Shown here: positions 1 through 6,922 of the stretch, piece after piece
Layout: each line of letters opens with the position of its first letter
How positions within the stretch are numbered: position 1 is the stretch's first letter
Assembly (NCBI GenBank): GCA_049289295.1
Contig: JBATLL010000025.1
Span: 1-11,130, forward strand
Reading direction: 5' to 3'
DNA length: 11,130 nucleotides
Origin: BOKV01 sp049289295
GTDB lineage: Bacteria > Pseudomonadota > Alphaproteobacteria > Rhizobiales > Rhizobiaceae
The notes under the pieces: model-generated
The model's database searches: none
Told to the model about the DNA's origin: nothing
What the model saw: only the letters and a program-made list of their open reading frames with translations
Made by a program: the position numbers and the translations under genes

Positions 1-243
1 CAACCGCTAGCTATATGACATGCGCGGCCGCCCGGATGCTGGCGCTCCTCTCGAAGCTGATTATCCCAACCCCAAAGTGGCAACATTTTGCGCTGCCCTT
101 TGGCTCACTTTTACTCTGCCGTTGACACCCGGCCCGCGGCTTCTGGAAATGCCGCATCACGAGGCCTAACAGAAGACCGCACTCGATCACTCGCCAACAG
201 CGTCAAAAACTTCTTGAACTATGGGCGGCAACCACAGAAGACC
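1..243. other. Left-edge segment without a recognised gene
   Basis: I recognise no gene here on either strand. It contains the IS21-like terminal repeats listed separately (78-127). About 115 bases of unassigned sequence then run up to the point where the acyl-CoA ligase stump loses its homology. Open frames exist on the plus strand but show no motif or convincing start. The most economical reading is that a mobile element, whose body lies off the left edge, ended here and removed the rest of the ligase gene. Confidence 0.5.
78..127 (+). repeat. Possible IS21-family right terminal repeats
   Basis: Two imperfect tandem copies of a 23-base unit are visible at 78-100 and 101-123. Each starts TGGC, has a TTTT core and ends CTGCC followed by one base and TT; about 16 of 23 positions agree. 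The second copy runs into TTGACA. Multiple imperfect repeats of this kind, ending in TTGACA or TCAACA, are typical of IS21-family termini. The rest of the element would lie off the left edge. This is inferred from form only, and the sequence differs from the IS21 end at 7770, so it would be another element. Confidence 0.4.
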
Positions 244-372
244 CTAGCTCCAGCAGTGCCAAATACCGTATTCCTTTTCCCGGTAGGCGGGTTTATCGCC
301 AAACCGTGTGGCGTTTCGTTGCAAGAGCGCCGGAACGGAGTCTAATTCAGATTGTTCCGTTTGACTGTCCAT
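244..372 (-). pseudogene. 5' stump of AMP-forming acyl-CoA synthetase/ligase
   Basis: A 42-codon reading frame starts 41 nt after the thioesterase stop, behind a GAGGGAG ribosome site. Tandem ATG codons lie at 375 and 372; the second has the better spacing. The protein has a short acidic start, then the pattern L-x-R-N-A-x-R-F-G-D-K-P-A-Y (residues 17-30) and R-E-K-E-Y-G-I-W (31-38). This is the classic N-terminus of long-chain-type AMP-forming acyl-CoA ligases, which activate a carboxylic acid to its CoA thioester. It stops at a TAG at 244-246, where family members normally continue through another Trp into a protein of more than 500 residues. Homology is lost beyond this point, so the adenylation core is gone. 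Position and orientation make it the sixth gene of the mutase operon. It presumably once supplied the mutase substrate, which is inference. Confidence 0.72.
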
Positions 373-413
373 CATCTCTCCCTCGCAGGATGGGTGTCAA
401 AGTGCCACGTGTC

Positions 414-842
414 TTAGACATTATTCGGCTTTGTCGTTATGAATACGGTTCCGGTGAACCCGGCAACCAGGGTGCCTGCGGCGTTCAGGATTTCAACCTG
501 ATACACGGCAATCCTGCGCGACCGTGATATTTCACGCGCCTTCGCCACCAACACCTCACCTTCCGATACGCCAACATGGTATGTCATATGCGTGTCGATC
601 CCGGCTGCGAGAATTCCGTGGCTGTTTGACGCAAAGCCGAAGGCGCTGTCTGCCAAGGAGTAAAGCGCGCCGCCATGACAGGTCCCGTTGAAATTGATGT
701 GGCAGGACTGCACCGCCATGCGCAGCTCCGAAGTTCCGGAACTGACGTCATGTAACTTGATGCCCAGGTGCCGCATGAATCCATCGCGGTGGGCAAACTC
801 CCTGCCGAGATCGGTGGGTGGTGTGACCAATCCGTCAGCCAT
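414..842 (-). CDS. PaaI-type hotdog-fold acyl-CoA thioesterase
   Basis: A 142-aa protein of the PaaI hotdog thioesterase family, which hydrolyses acyl-CoA esters to free acid and CoA in the cytoplasm. The signature is clear: N52-G-T-C-H-G-G-A-L, then L-A-D65-S-A-F. D65 matches the catalytic Asp of PaaI, and HGG (56-58) is the usual turn before the central helix. The length is normal. The chosen start has a strong GGAGGAG site lying inside the end of meaB. The start codon overlaps the meaB stop by 8 nt, which suggests translational coupling; longer in-frame starts would run back through meaB. In this operon it may release CoA from dead-end or toxic acyl-CoAs made by the mutase route. The substrate cannot be read from the sequence, and a true phenylacetate-pathway PaaI is not excluded. 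Confidence 0.88.
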   Translation of the reverse strand: MADGLVTPPTDLGREFAHRDGFMRHLGIKLHDVSSGTSELRMAVQSCHINFNGTCHGGALYSLADSAFGFASNSHGILAAGIDTHMTYHVGVSEGEVLVAKAREISRSRRIAVYQVEILNAAGTLVAGFTGTVFITTKPNNV

Positions 843-1800
843 CGGGACCCTCTCCTCCAAAGTTGTTAAGAACCTGCCTCGCGCCCTCTGAAAGGCTAAG
901 CCGTGCCTCCTGAATTCCCTGAACGATCGCTGCGATCGCCTGCGTGCGGCTTTGCATGACATGGGTCTCAACCGCCTTGGCCACCGCCCGCGCCAACAGG
1001 TGACGCGTTCGCCCGGCCACAGCAGAGCGGTTTTCGGGCTGTTTGACCCGACCGGCGACGGTATCCACTGCGTCGGCAAGGTCGCCAATGCCAGTCCGGT
1101 TGATGGAATCGGTGCACAGAACCGGCACCGAACGCCCGATGGGATCGCGCAAGCCAAGCATCGCCTTCAATTGCTGGCGGGTTTGCGAGGCCAAAGGCTG
1201 ATCGGCCTTGTTGACCACCAGAATGTCAGCGATTTCGAGAATGCCCGCCTTTATTGCCTGCACATCGTCACCCAACCCCGGCGCGGATACAACCACCCGG
1301 ACATCGGCGATCATCGCCATTTCGACTTCGGATTGACCAGTGCCGACGGTTTCCAGTATCACCACTTCCCGCCCCGCCGCGTCCATCAGATCGGCCACCT
1401 GTGCCGCCGCGGCCGACAATCCGCCCAACGCTCCCCGTGAGGCGAGGGAACGGATGAACACACCCTGATCCAGCGTGTGTTCAGCCATGCGGATCCTGTC
1501 GCCCAGCACCGCGCCGCCGCTAATTGGGCTTGATGGATCGACCGCAACCACGCCGACGGATTTGCCGCGTTTGCGCAGTTCGGCGATATAGGTATTGACC
1601 AGCGTCGATTTGCCCACTCCCGGCGGGCCGGTGAACCCGACCACGATCGCCTGACCCAGATGCGGCCGGATCGCGCGCAGAATGTCGATAGCCGACGGCG
1701 TGTCACTTTCGACCAAACTGATTGCGCGCGCTAGCGCTGCAGGTTCTCCGTCGATCAGGCGCGCCGCCAGCCGTGGCGTATCGGATACAGTGCGATCCAT
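835..1800 (-). CDS. meaB: MeaB/ArgK-family G-protein chaperone of B12-dependent mutase
   Basis: A 321-aa G3E-type GTPase of the MeaB (MMAA, formerly ArgK) family. These proteins load adenosylcobalamin onto acyl-CoA mutases and protect or reactivate them. The nucleotide-binding elements are all present: P-loop G58-P-P-G-V-G-K-S-T66, a base-2 region with D-P-S-S (88-91) and G-D-R-I-R-M (100-105), switch II E-T-V-G-T-G-Q-S-E (150-158), and N-K-A-D (197-200) for guanine recognition. The length is normal. The ATG at 1800 follows the mutase stop after only 4 nt with a weak ribosome site, so it is probably translated by coupling from the mutase gene; upstream in-frame starts would overlap the mutase deeply. 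Its place directly behind the mutase subunits makes it their dedicated chaperone. The gene looks intact. Confidence 0.93.
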   Translation of the reverse strand: MDRTVSDTPRLAARLIDGEPAALARAISLVESDTPSAIDILRAIRPHLGQAIVVGFTGPPGVGKSTLVNTYIAELRKRGKSVGVVAVDPSSPISGGAVLGDRIRMAEHTLDQGVFIRSLASRGALGGLSAAAAQVADLMDAAGREVVILETVGTGQSEVEMAMIADVRVVVSAPGLGDDVQAIKAGILEIADILVVNKADQPLASQTRQQLKAMLGLRDPIGRSVPVLCTDSINRTGIGDLADAVDTVAGRVKQPENRSAVAGRTRHLLARAVAKAVETHVMQSRTQAIAAIVQGIQEARLSLSEGARQVLNNFGGEGPDG

Positions 1801-1804
1801 CAGG

Positions 1805-3493
1805 TCAGGCCACGACAAGAGGTCGGCCAAAGCCCAGTTCGTCGCGCAGAACGGCAATGATTTCGCCTTGGGTTGCGCCCGCACGGGTGGAATCCACGAG
1901 AGAACCATAGGTGTTGTCGTTTTCGGAACGGGCCGCCGTGCGCAATGCCTCCAGCGCCGTGTCCACCCTCGCCTGATCGCGGGTCTTCTTGTAGACGGCA
2001 AGGCTGTCGATCTGCTTTTGTATCCAAGCGGGATCGGGCCGGTCAATGGCCGGATGCGCGGTGCCGTCACCCTCATCCTCATAGGCGTTGACGCCCACGA
2101 TGATTTGCTCGCCTGTATCGACCGCCTCCTGGAAATGTGCAGCGCTTTCTCCGATAGCTTTCTGGACGAAACCGGATTCGACCGCTTTGAACATACCGCC
2201 CTGATCGTCGATCTCCCGGATTACACACAGGATTTGGGCTTCCATCTGATCGGTCAGGGTCTCGACATAATAGGAGCCGCCCAGCGGGTCTATGACATCG
2301 CACAGCCCGGCTTCGTGCTTGAGGATGTTTTGCGTCGCAATGGCCACCTTTGCCGGACCCTCGGTCGGAGTCGTGAACACCTCGTCATACCCATCAGTAT
2401 GAAGCGATTGCAGCCCGCCCAGGATCCCGGCCATCGCCTGCACGGTGACCCGCGCGATATTGTTCAGCGGCTGCTGACGCGTCAAATCGACACCAGAGGT
2501 TTGGGCATGGAATTTGAACCGTTTGGCGCGCGGGTTGGTTGCCCCGAAACGTTCCTCGACCAGCCGCGCCCAGATGCGCCGCCCTGCGCGGAACTTGGCG
2601 ACTTCCTCGAAAAAGCTTATGGAAATATCAAAAAAGAAGGTAAATCGTTCAAGAAATCTGTTGGGGTCCAGCCCGCGCGCCTTGCAATCCTCGGCATACT
2701 GGATCGCCGAGGCCAGTGTCAGTCCCATCGCCTGCGCCGGTGTAGCACCTGCCTGCTGCATGTGCTGACCTACGACCGACAGCGGGTTCCAATTCGGGAC
2801 ATTTTCGGCCAGCCACTCAATCGCATCGAGTTGAACCCGGCGCGCGCCGGTCAAAGACAGGCGATAGAACATATGATTGGCAACGAAATGAGAAATATAG
2901 TCGCTTTGGTTCGACGTGCCGGTTATCCTATCCCACGAAACACCGCGCGCTTCTGCCACCACCAGAAGTTGGGCCAGCATGGTGAAGGGATTGGGATCGT
3001 TCAATCCGATGGAAATTTCGCCTATGGGTATGTCGGTCAGACAGATGTCCATATCCTTCTCGGTATTGATAATCGTGCCGCAGGTGCCCAGCAGCTCTGG
3101 CTCCACCTCGTCGGCGTCTATTCCACGATAGACCGAGTTGCAGGGAATGATGCTCAGTGCAGAGGCGCCGGATTTCAGAATCCTCTTGATCCGCCCGTTG
3201 AAATCCTCGGGCCTGCCCAAGCCGATAAGCTGGCGTTGCGTCCAAGTACGGCCCCGATGCATCGACGGATAGATCCCGCGGGTCATTGGCACCGATCCTG
3301 GAAAGCCAAGCTTCTGGTCGAACTCCGGGTTTGTCCCAGCCTCGGGCCAGTAGAGCGGTCGGATTTCCAGCCCGGACCGGTTTCTGACAACCTTGATCGG
3401 GCTGACCTGTGCCTCGTAACCGCGCCGCCACTCTTCCGCCGGGGCATCATGGTCAACCTTATCGTCAATCACCTTAGTGTCTATCTTGTTCAT
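1805..3493 (-). CDS. Adenosylcobalamin-dependent acyl-CoA mutase, large (substrate-binding) subunit, divergent specificity
   Basis: A 562-aa protein with the TIM-barrel domain of the methylmalonyl-CoA mutase superfamily and no fused B12 domain. This is the stand-alone large subunit seen in 2-hydroxyisobutyryl-CoA mutase (HcmA, same length) and split isobutyryl-CoA mutases. Conserved CoA and barrel residues include Y75, M78, R82 and Q88, the block F-F-E-E-V-A-K-F-R (294-302), and L-G-G-x-Q-S-L-H-T (358-366). H244 sits in the G-x-H-M-Q-x-A-G-A block as in methylmalonyl-CoA mutase. Specificity positions differ. The methylmalonyl-CoA mutase Tyr89 position (Ile in HcmA) is Leu89. The Ala116 position (Asp117 in HcmA) is Ile116, followed by P-C-N instead of F-D-x. 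The Arg207 that holds the substrate carboxylate falls in A-N-H (205-207). This argues against methylmalonyl-CoA, and against simple identity with Hcm. A GAGGAAAGG site precedes the ATG. The gene looks intact; the substrate is unknown. Confidence 0.9.
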   Translation of the reverse strand: MNKIDTKVIDDKVDHDAPAEEWRRGYEAQVSPIKVVRNRSGLEIRPLYWPEAGTNPEFDQKLGFPGSVPMTRGIYPSMHRGRTWTQRQLIGLGRPEDFNGRIKRILKSGASALSIIPCNSVYRGIDADEVEPELLGTCGTIINTEKDMDICLTDIPIGEISIGLNDPNPFTMLAQLLVVAEARGVSWDRITGTSNQSDYISHFVANHMFYRLSLTGARRVQLDAIEWLAENVPNWNPLSVVGQHMQQAGATPAQAMGLTLASAIQYAEDCKARGLDPNRFLERFTFFFDISISFFEEVAKFRAGRRIWARLVEERFGATNPRAKRFKFHAQTSGVDLTRQQPLNNIARVTVQAMAGILGGLQSLHTDGYDEVFTTPTEGPAKVAIATQNILKHEAGLCDVIDPLGGSYYVETLTDQMEAQILCVIREIDDQGGMFKAVESGFVQKAIGESAAHFQEAVDTGEQIIVGVNAYEDEGDGTAHPAIDRPDPAWIQKQIDSLAVYKKTRDQARVDTALEALRTAARSENDNTYGSLVDSTRAGATQGEIIAVLRDELGFGRPLVVA

Positions 3494-3509
3494 ACGTCAG
3501 ACCCTTTCC

Positions 3510-3938
3510 TCAACCGTCAGGGCGATCTGCACTGGCATCCTTTGCCAGCCGCGCCACCACTTCAACTATGTCGTCCCGATCCGCGCCGGGATGGAACACA
3601 CGCGAAACGCCGGATTTCAAAAGAATCGCCTCCTCGTCATCCGGAACGATACCGCCAACTATAACGCGAATATGGCCCAGACCTGCGCCATCGAGCGCCG
3701 TCATCAGTTTCGGCACCAACAGATGATCTGTCGCCAGAGAGCTGATTCCGATCACATCCACGTCCTCCTGCAGCGCCAGCGCCACGACCGACTCGATCTT
3801 CTGCCAGGGTTCGGTATAGATCACCTCCATCCCTGCATCGCGCAGGTAGGCGGCGACGATGCGGCTCCCGCGGTCGTGGCCGTCGAGGCCGATTTTCGTC
3901 ACCAGCACACGCGCCGGGATTGTTGCTGTCAGGGTCAT
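3510..3938 (-). CDS. B12-binding small subunit of acyl-CoA mutase
   Basis: A 142-aa stand-alone cobalamin-binding domain, the partner of the large subunit encoded 16 nt downstream. The base-off/His-on signature is complete: D19-G-H21-D-R-G24, where H21 is the lower axial cobalt ligand. It is followed by S66-S-L68 and the G95-G96 turn before I-V-P-D-D. Length and motifs match HcmB, the small subunits of isobutyryl-CoA mutases, and the C-terminal domain of methylmalonyl-CoA mutase. I chose the ATG at 3938 over an in-frame start 27 nt upstream for two reasons: AAGGAGG lies 4 nt before it, and its ATG overlaps the tetR TGA stop (ATGA), a typical coupling arrangement. The gene looks intact. Confidence 0.92.
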   Translation of the reverse strand: MTLTATIPARVLVTKIGLDGHDRGSRIVAAYLRDAGMEVIYTEPWQKIESVVALALQEDVDVIGISSLATDHLLVPKLMTALDGAGLGHIRVIVGGIVPDDEEAILLKSGVSRVFHPGADRDDIVEVVARLAKDASADRPDG

Positions 3939-4546
3939 GTTTCCTCCTTGCGTGAACCACTGCAATCCTGCGCGAAACGCAGGCTGGCGATAAACTGCCG
4001 CGCTAGGCTGGCAGGGGTCTCGCCCCCCTCCCTGTACCAGAGCGGCACATGATTCAGGGCCCCGATCAGCATAAGCCGAAGGAGGCTTGGATTGGCATCC
4101 TCCGACATCGGCAATGCCTCTACCAGAGCTGTGAATTTGGTTTCATACGCGTTGCGCAACTTGACCAGCTCATCTGCGGCCCCAGGTGCGTCTTGCGGTA
4201 TGACGCGCACAATCACATGGGCGAAATCATTGCCTTCGAGCAGCGCGGAGAGATGCGCTTGGCATGCTGCTTGTAACCGATCCCATGCATCTCGCGGACA
4301 GCCTGCTAGCGCTGTGTCTACCGCCGCGCTTATTCGCGTCACGCCCTCCTCGAATACAGCGACCAACAGAGCCTCCTTGGACGGGAAATGGTAATACAGC
4401 GACCCCGGCAGCATTTCTGCCGCACTGGCGATGTCGCGGATAGAAGTGCCATTGAAGCCCTTGCGGACAAAAAATCCTGCCGCGATCTCAAGAACGAGAT
4501 CCCGGCGATTGTTCAATTGAGGTTTGAGTTTGGCACGGACAGGCAT
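3935..4546 (-). CDS. TetR/AcrR-family transcriptional regulator of the mutase operon
   Basis: A 203-aa TetR-family regulator. The N-terminal helix-turn-helix is clear: A-A-x-x-F-x-x-K-G-F-x-x-T-S-I-R-D-I-A (22-40), the recognition helix region (41-49), then S-L-Y-Y-H-F-P-S-K-E-A-L (49-60). The C-terminal ligand domain has no identifying motif. The start at 4546 is an ATG with AAAAGG 6 nt upstream; an in-frame TTG at 4567 would add seven residues but lies in the putative operator. Its TGA overlaps the ATG of the small-subunit gene, so it heads the operon and is cotranscribed with it. The palindrome over its own promoter suggests an autorepressor, probably relieved by a substrate acid or its CoA ester. 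That last point is inference from family habit. Confidence 0.88.
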   Translation of the reverse strand: MPVRAKLKPQLNNRRDLVLEIAAGFFVRKGFNGTSIRDIASAAEMLPGSLYYHFPSKEALLVAVFEEGVTRISAAVDTALAGCPRDAWDRLQAACQAHLSALLEGNDFAHVIVRVIPQDAPGAADELVKLRNAYETKFTALVEALPMSEDANPSLLRLMLIGALNHVPLWYREGGETPASLARQFIASLRFAQDCSGSRKEET

Positions 4547-4561
4547 TGCAGGCCTTTTAAA

Positions 4562-4581
4562 AAGCAAACGATTGTTTGTTT
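4562..4581. promoter_or_regulatory. Putative TetR operator palindrome
   Basis: A 20-bp imperfect palindrome. The left half is AAGCAAACGA and the right half is TTGTTTGTTT, whose reverse complement is AAACAAACAA, so 8 of 10 positions match. Size and symmetry suit a TetR dimer. It begins within the -10 hexamer of the operon promoter and covers the expected transcription start, the usual place for a repressor site. It also lies 16 nt upstream of the tetR start. Binding by this regulator is inferred, not shown. Confidence 0.6.
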
Positions 4582-4607
4582 ATGTGCGAGAATGTCGATC
4601 CTGTCAA
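4579..4607 (-). promoter_or_regulatory. Sigma-70-type promoter of the mutase operon
   Basis: On the minus strand a perfect TTGACA (4602-4607) is followed by a 17-base spacer and CATAAA (4579-4584), close to the -35/-10 consensus. The expected start is about 4572, some 25 nt before the tetR ATG. The -10 overlaps the palindrome that could be the TetR operator. The -35 side may lie in sequence derived from the neighbouring ISL3 remnant. Confidence 0.62.
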
Positions 4608-4649
4608 GCAGTAGGTGGAGTTTTCGGGCAAAGCACCTGATGGGGCCAT

Positions 4650-5480
4650 GTTGGTATCGATTGCATCGTCGATTCAGGCTTGCAAAGGATTTTCCCGGCC
4701 AGCGCGCAGAATGCCGTTGAGCCGCATGGCGAGGGCTCTCATCCTTGCAAAGGCAGCGGGAACCCTCTTTCAAGGCGTCAACCTTCTGTACTTGACCTAG
4801 CGATAGTTTTCCCTAGGGTTTAAGGCACAGCTCGGCCGCTATGACCGGGAAATGGCGTGGCCCGTTTCAGGGTCCCGGACCGGCTCAAGCTTCGGCGAAA
4901 TCTTGTCTTGGTCGCAGAGATCCTGCCTTTCAGGTCTGCGCCAGTCGGCCAACAGTCGCTGCAAATGTGTCAGGCTCCCCTCGTGCCCGCGATCCCTTAT
5001 CAACTGGAACGAGGTACTACCGGTGCGAATACCGTCTTTCCAACTTTGGCTCAGGACCTCTTCAAGGTACCACGGGGATGTCGGCTTCAGCGCTGCCCGC
5101 CCGCGGTCTGGTGGCGTCTCGAACTCCAACCACTTTGCAACGCTACGACGCGGGAACCCGGTTCGTCTCTGGATCTCACTGCAGGAAAGACCTGCCGTCG
5201 AAGGGCGTGGATGGTCGTGCATATCTCTTCTCGAAATTTCCGGTGTGCAAGACGGGACCGCAGGAGATGACTGGCTGTGCTGTTGTTATCCGCGTCAGAA
5301 AACAACAGCCTGCCGGTTGCACGACCTTGCAGATTCATCTGCTCTTTGATCACCATGCGAAGGTTCCGAACGATATGGAACCGATCCGCAACCTGTACCG
5401 CCTGTGGCGCGCCTTGACGGACAGCCGGAGCATAAAGCCCGCTAAGATCCCTGTTGATCACCTCCACTTCGGGATGATTC
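4650..5480 (-). pseudogene. ISL3-family transposase remnant
   Basis: Degraded central and C-terminal part of an ISL3-family DDE transposase, read from 5480 downwards through several frames. Frame one (to about 5190) holds H-P-E-V-E-V-I-N-R-D-x-S-G-L-Y, including a catalytic Asp, then A-V-R-Q-G-A-P-Q-A-V-Q-V-A-D-R-F-H. A shift near 5190-5200 leads into G-L-S-C-S-E-I-Q-R-R-T-G-F-P-R-R-S-V-A-K-W-L-E. Another shift near 4847 leads to a frame with K-V-D-A-L-K-E-G. A third near 4745 gives L-A-M-R-L-N-G-I-L-R, with a stop before I-D-D-A-I-D (about 4658-4675). Fainter similarity may run on to about 4590. The N-terminal third and the final Glu region are missing. It abuts the ISKra4 inverted repeat at 5481. 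It is certainly non-functional; the family call comes from recalled conserved blocks. Confidence 0.8.
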
Positions 5481-5504
5481 GGGAGTGGTGAAAACTTGGG
5501 GGTC
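5481..5504 (+). repeat. ISKra4 element terminal inverted repeat (transposase 3' side)
   Basis: Begins GGGAGTGG, has AAAAC in the middle and ends TGGGGGTC. It pairs with the reverse complement of 6899-6922 at 20 of 24 positions. It is located directly outside the transposase C-terminus. Confidence 0.8.
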
Positions 5505-6860
5505 ATGAGGTCCTCTTTGGTACACGTCGGTTAGCCGACCGTCGAGAACGGCGGCACGGACAACGGCTACGCGGTGGGCTCCCTTGGGCGACCATCTCAT
5601 TCGGCGGCGCTTTCCCATGCGGGTGTTGCCAATGTCGTCTACTCAACCCTCTGCCCGGGACGAAGAGATCGGAAGACCTCTTTGATGTCGTTGACCGTAA
5701 TTGGTCAGATTGTCCATGTTGTTCGCAAGGTATGAATAAAGGTCTCGGCACCGGGCTTGCACCCGCCCGGCGGCTTCAGCCACCACGCGATCATCTGCAG
5801 TCAGCCGCGCGCAATCGATCATCAAACATTGCAGACTGGTCGTGGCCGTTTGGATTTGTCCATGCCAGAGGTACCATCGCAGCGTTTCGGCCGGACGTTT
5901 GAACAGCACGGAAACACCAGAGAAATTTCGGTCTTGCAGAAGGCCCTTTACCGCGTTCTCGAGATGCTGAATGCGCTTCGAAATGTGCCATCAGTCGAGG
6001 ATGTGGCGGATCTTTCAACCGACGGCGTTGCGTACAAGATTTGGCAGAGCTAGTTCCCCGTCCGATATCACCGTGACGGTTTATCTGTGATCCCAACCGA
6101 AAGCCCTCAAGTCCTGGCGAAGCTGGCTGGCAGGTGACAACACGGCCTGTTGAACAAGGCCGAAGCGACGGCACTTGTCGTGGCTTTCGATCTTACCCAC
6201 CACAACATCGAGGTGTCGCTTCTGGTATTCCGGCCTGCAGCGGATAGGCGCACCGTCCAGGAAGCCCGTCAACGCTGGCGCATGTTCGGCGGCCGCCACA
6301 ACCACCGGCTCAGTCTGCTCGATGTCGTCAATGTCCCTGGTGACTTTGCTGAGACAGTTCCACACCGATGTATTCAACTGCTTCGCGCAAAGCAGGAAGG
6401 TTTCCAGGATTCGGGACGCTTCCCGAAAGGAATATCGCGCCCCGAGTTCAGCCTGAAGGCGTTGCAGTTCCGGGGTCGACCGGTCCGGAAAAAATGAGCG
6501 AGAGGCGAAAGCGACCCGCCTAGGAAGGCGCCAGATCTGGCATTGCAGGCGCGGCGGCGAATGCGCGGCGCCTCGACCTGGAACCTGCCGAAGAGCGCGT
6601 CGCGACACTCTCGACCGATAATCATGTATGGCTCGGACCCTGTCACAGTCAGGACATACCCTGCTGGCTTCGGAAACTTCCTCGATCTGGTCGAGCCAGA
6701 TAGCATTTTGCAATTGCCCCAGGATCGTTTTCGCATCTTCGAGCAATAGCCCGAACCCCTCAGGCTGCGTGTGCCGAAACTGGCGGGACAAGCAACCAAG
6801 ACGCCGCGTCTTAGTCGTTCCATTCTCAAATGTCTTTTCAACAATGATGCGTACTTCCAT
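5505..6860 (-). pseudogene. ISKra4-family transposase, multiply disrupted
   Basis: About 450 codons, close to full length for the family. Translation would start at 6860 behind AAGGGGAG. The N-terminal part has L-G-C-L-S-R-Q-F-R-H-T-Q-P-E-G and the C-P-D-C (Zn-like) motif. There is a +1 shift near 6600-6608 before A-L-F-G-R-F-Q-V-E-A-P-R-I-R. A -1 shift at the A-run 6489-6494 then restores the frame for P-D-R-S-T-P-E-L-Q-R-L-Q. Four stops follow in the restored frame: TAA at 6081-6083, TGA at 6015-6017, TGA at 5991-5993 and TGA at 5643-5645. The acidic triad context is still readable: F-L-D-G-A-x-I-R, V-I-S-D-G-E, and S-S-S-R-A-E-G. The element cannot encode an active enzyme. Confidence 0.85.
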
Positions 6861-6898
6861 GGAAGCTCCCCTTTCATTGAACCACCAACATACACAGA

Positions 6899-6922
6899 CA
6901 CCCCCATGTTTTGCCCACTCCC
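6899..6922 (-). repeat. ISKra4 element terminal inverted repeat (transposase 5' side)
   Basis: On the minus strand it begins GGGAGTGG, continues through AAAAC and ends TGGGGGTG, mirroring the repeat at 5481-5504 with four mismatches. It lies 38 bases upstream of the transposase start codon. Confidence 0.8.

Larger units (their letters stand above)
5481..6922 (-). mobile_element. ISKra4-family insertion sequence with both ends, inactivated
   Basis: A 1442-bp element bounded by a matching pair of terminal inverted repeats (5481-5504 and 6899-6922, 20 of 24 positions identical) around a decayed ISKra4-type transposase gene. The bases next to the two ends (GATTC before 5481, AACAG after 6922) show no target duplication. 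The flanking genes also differ: ISL3 transposase on the left and an IstB-like segment on the right. The element therefore does not sit in a single interrupted gene. Recombination between element copies, or an adjacent deletion, would explain this. Confidence 0.78.

Noticed and set aside
88..345. An 85-aa plus-strand open frame
   Set aside because: It begins inside the IS21-like terminal repeats and then runs antisense to the ligase stump.
331..359. CGGAAC/GTTCCG inverted repeat as an operon terminator
   Set aside because: Six-base stem, 17-base loop and no T-run, and it lies inside the ligase stump's coding sequence.
1805..3493. Plain methylmalonyl-CoA mutase annotation
   Set aside because: The large subunit lacks the Tyr89 and Arg207 equivalents used for methylmalonyl-CoA and is split from its B12 domain, so naming that substrate would overstate the evidence.
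1682..3664. A 660-aa open frame on the plus strand
   Set aside because: It runs antisense through meaB, the mutase and part of the small-subunit gene. High GC keeps the frame open, and its translation has no motif, whereas the minus-strand genes have clear catalytic signatures.
4615..4800. A 61-aa plus-strand open frame
   Set aside because: It is antisense to the ISL3 remnant and carries no recognisable feature.
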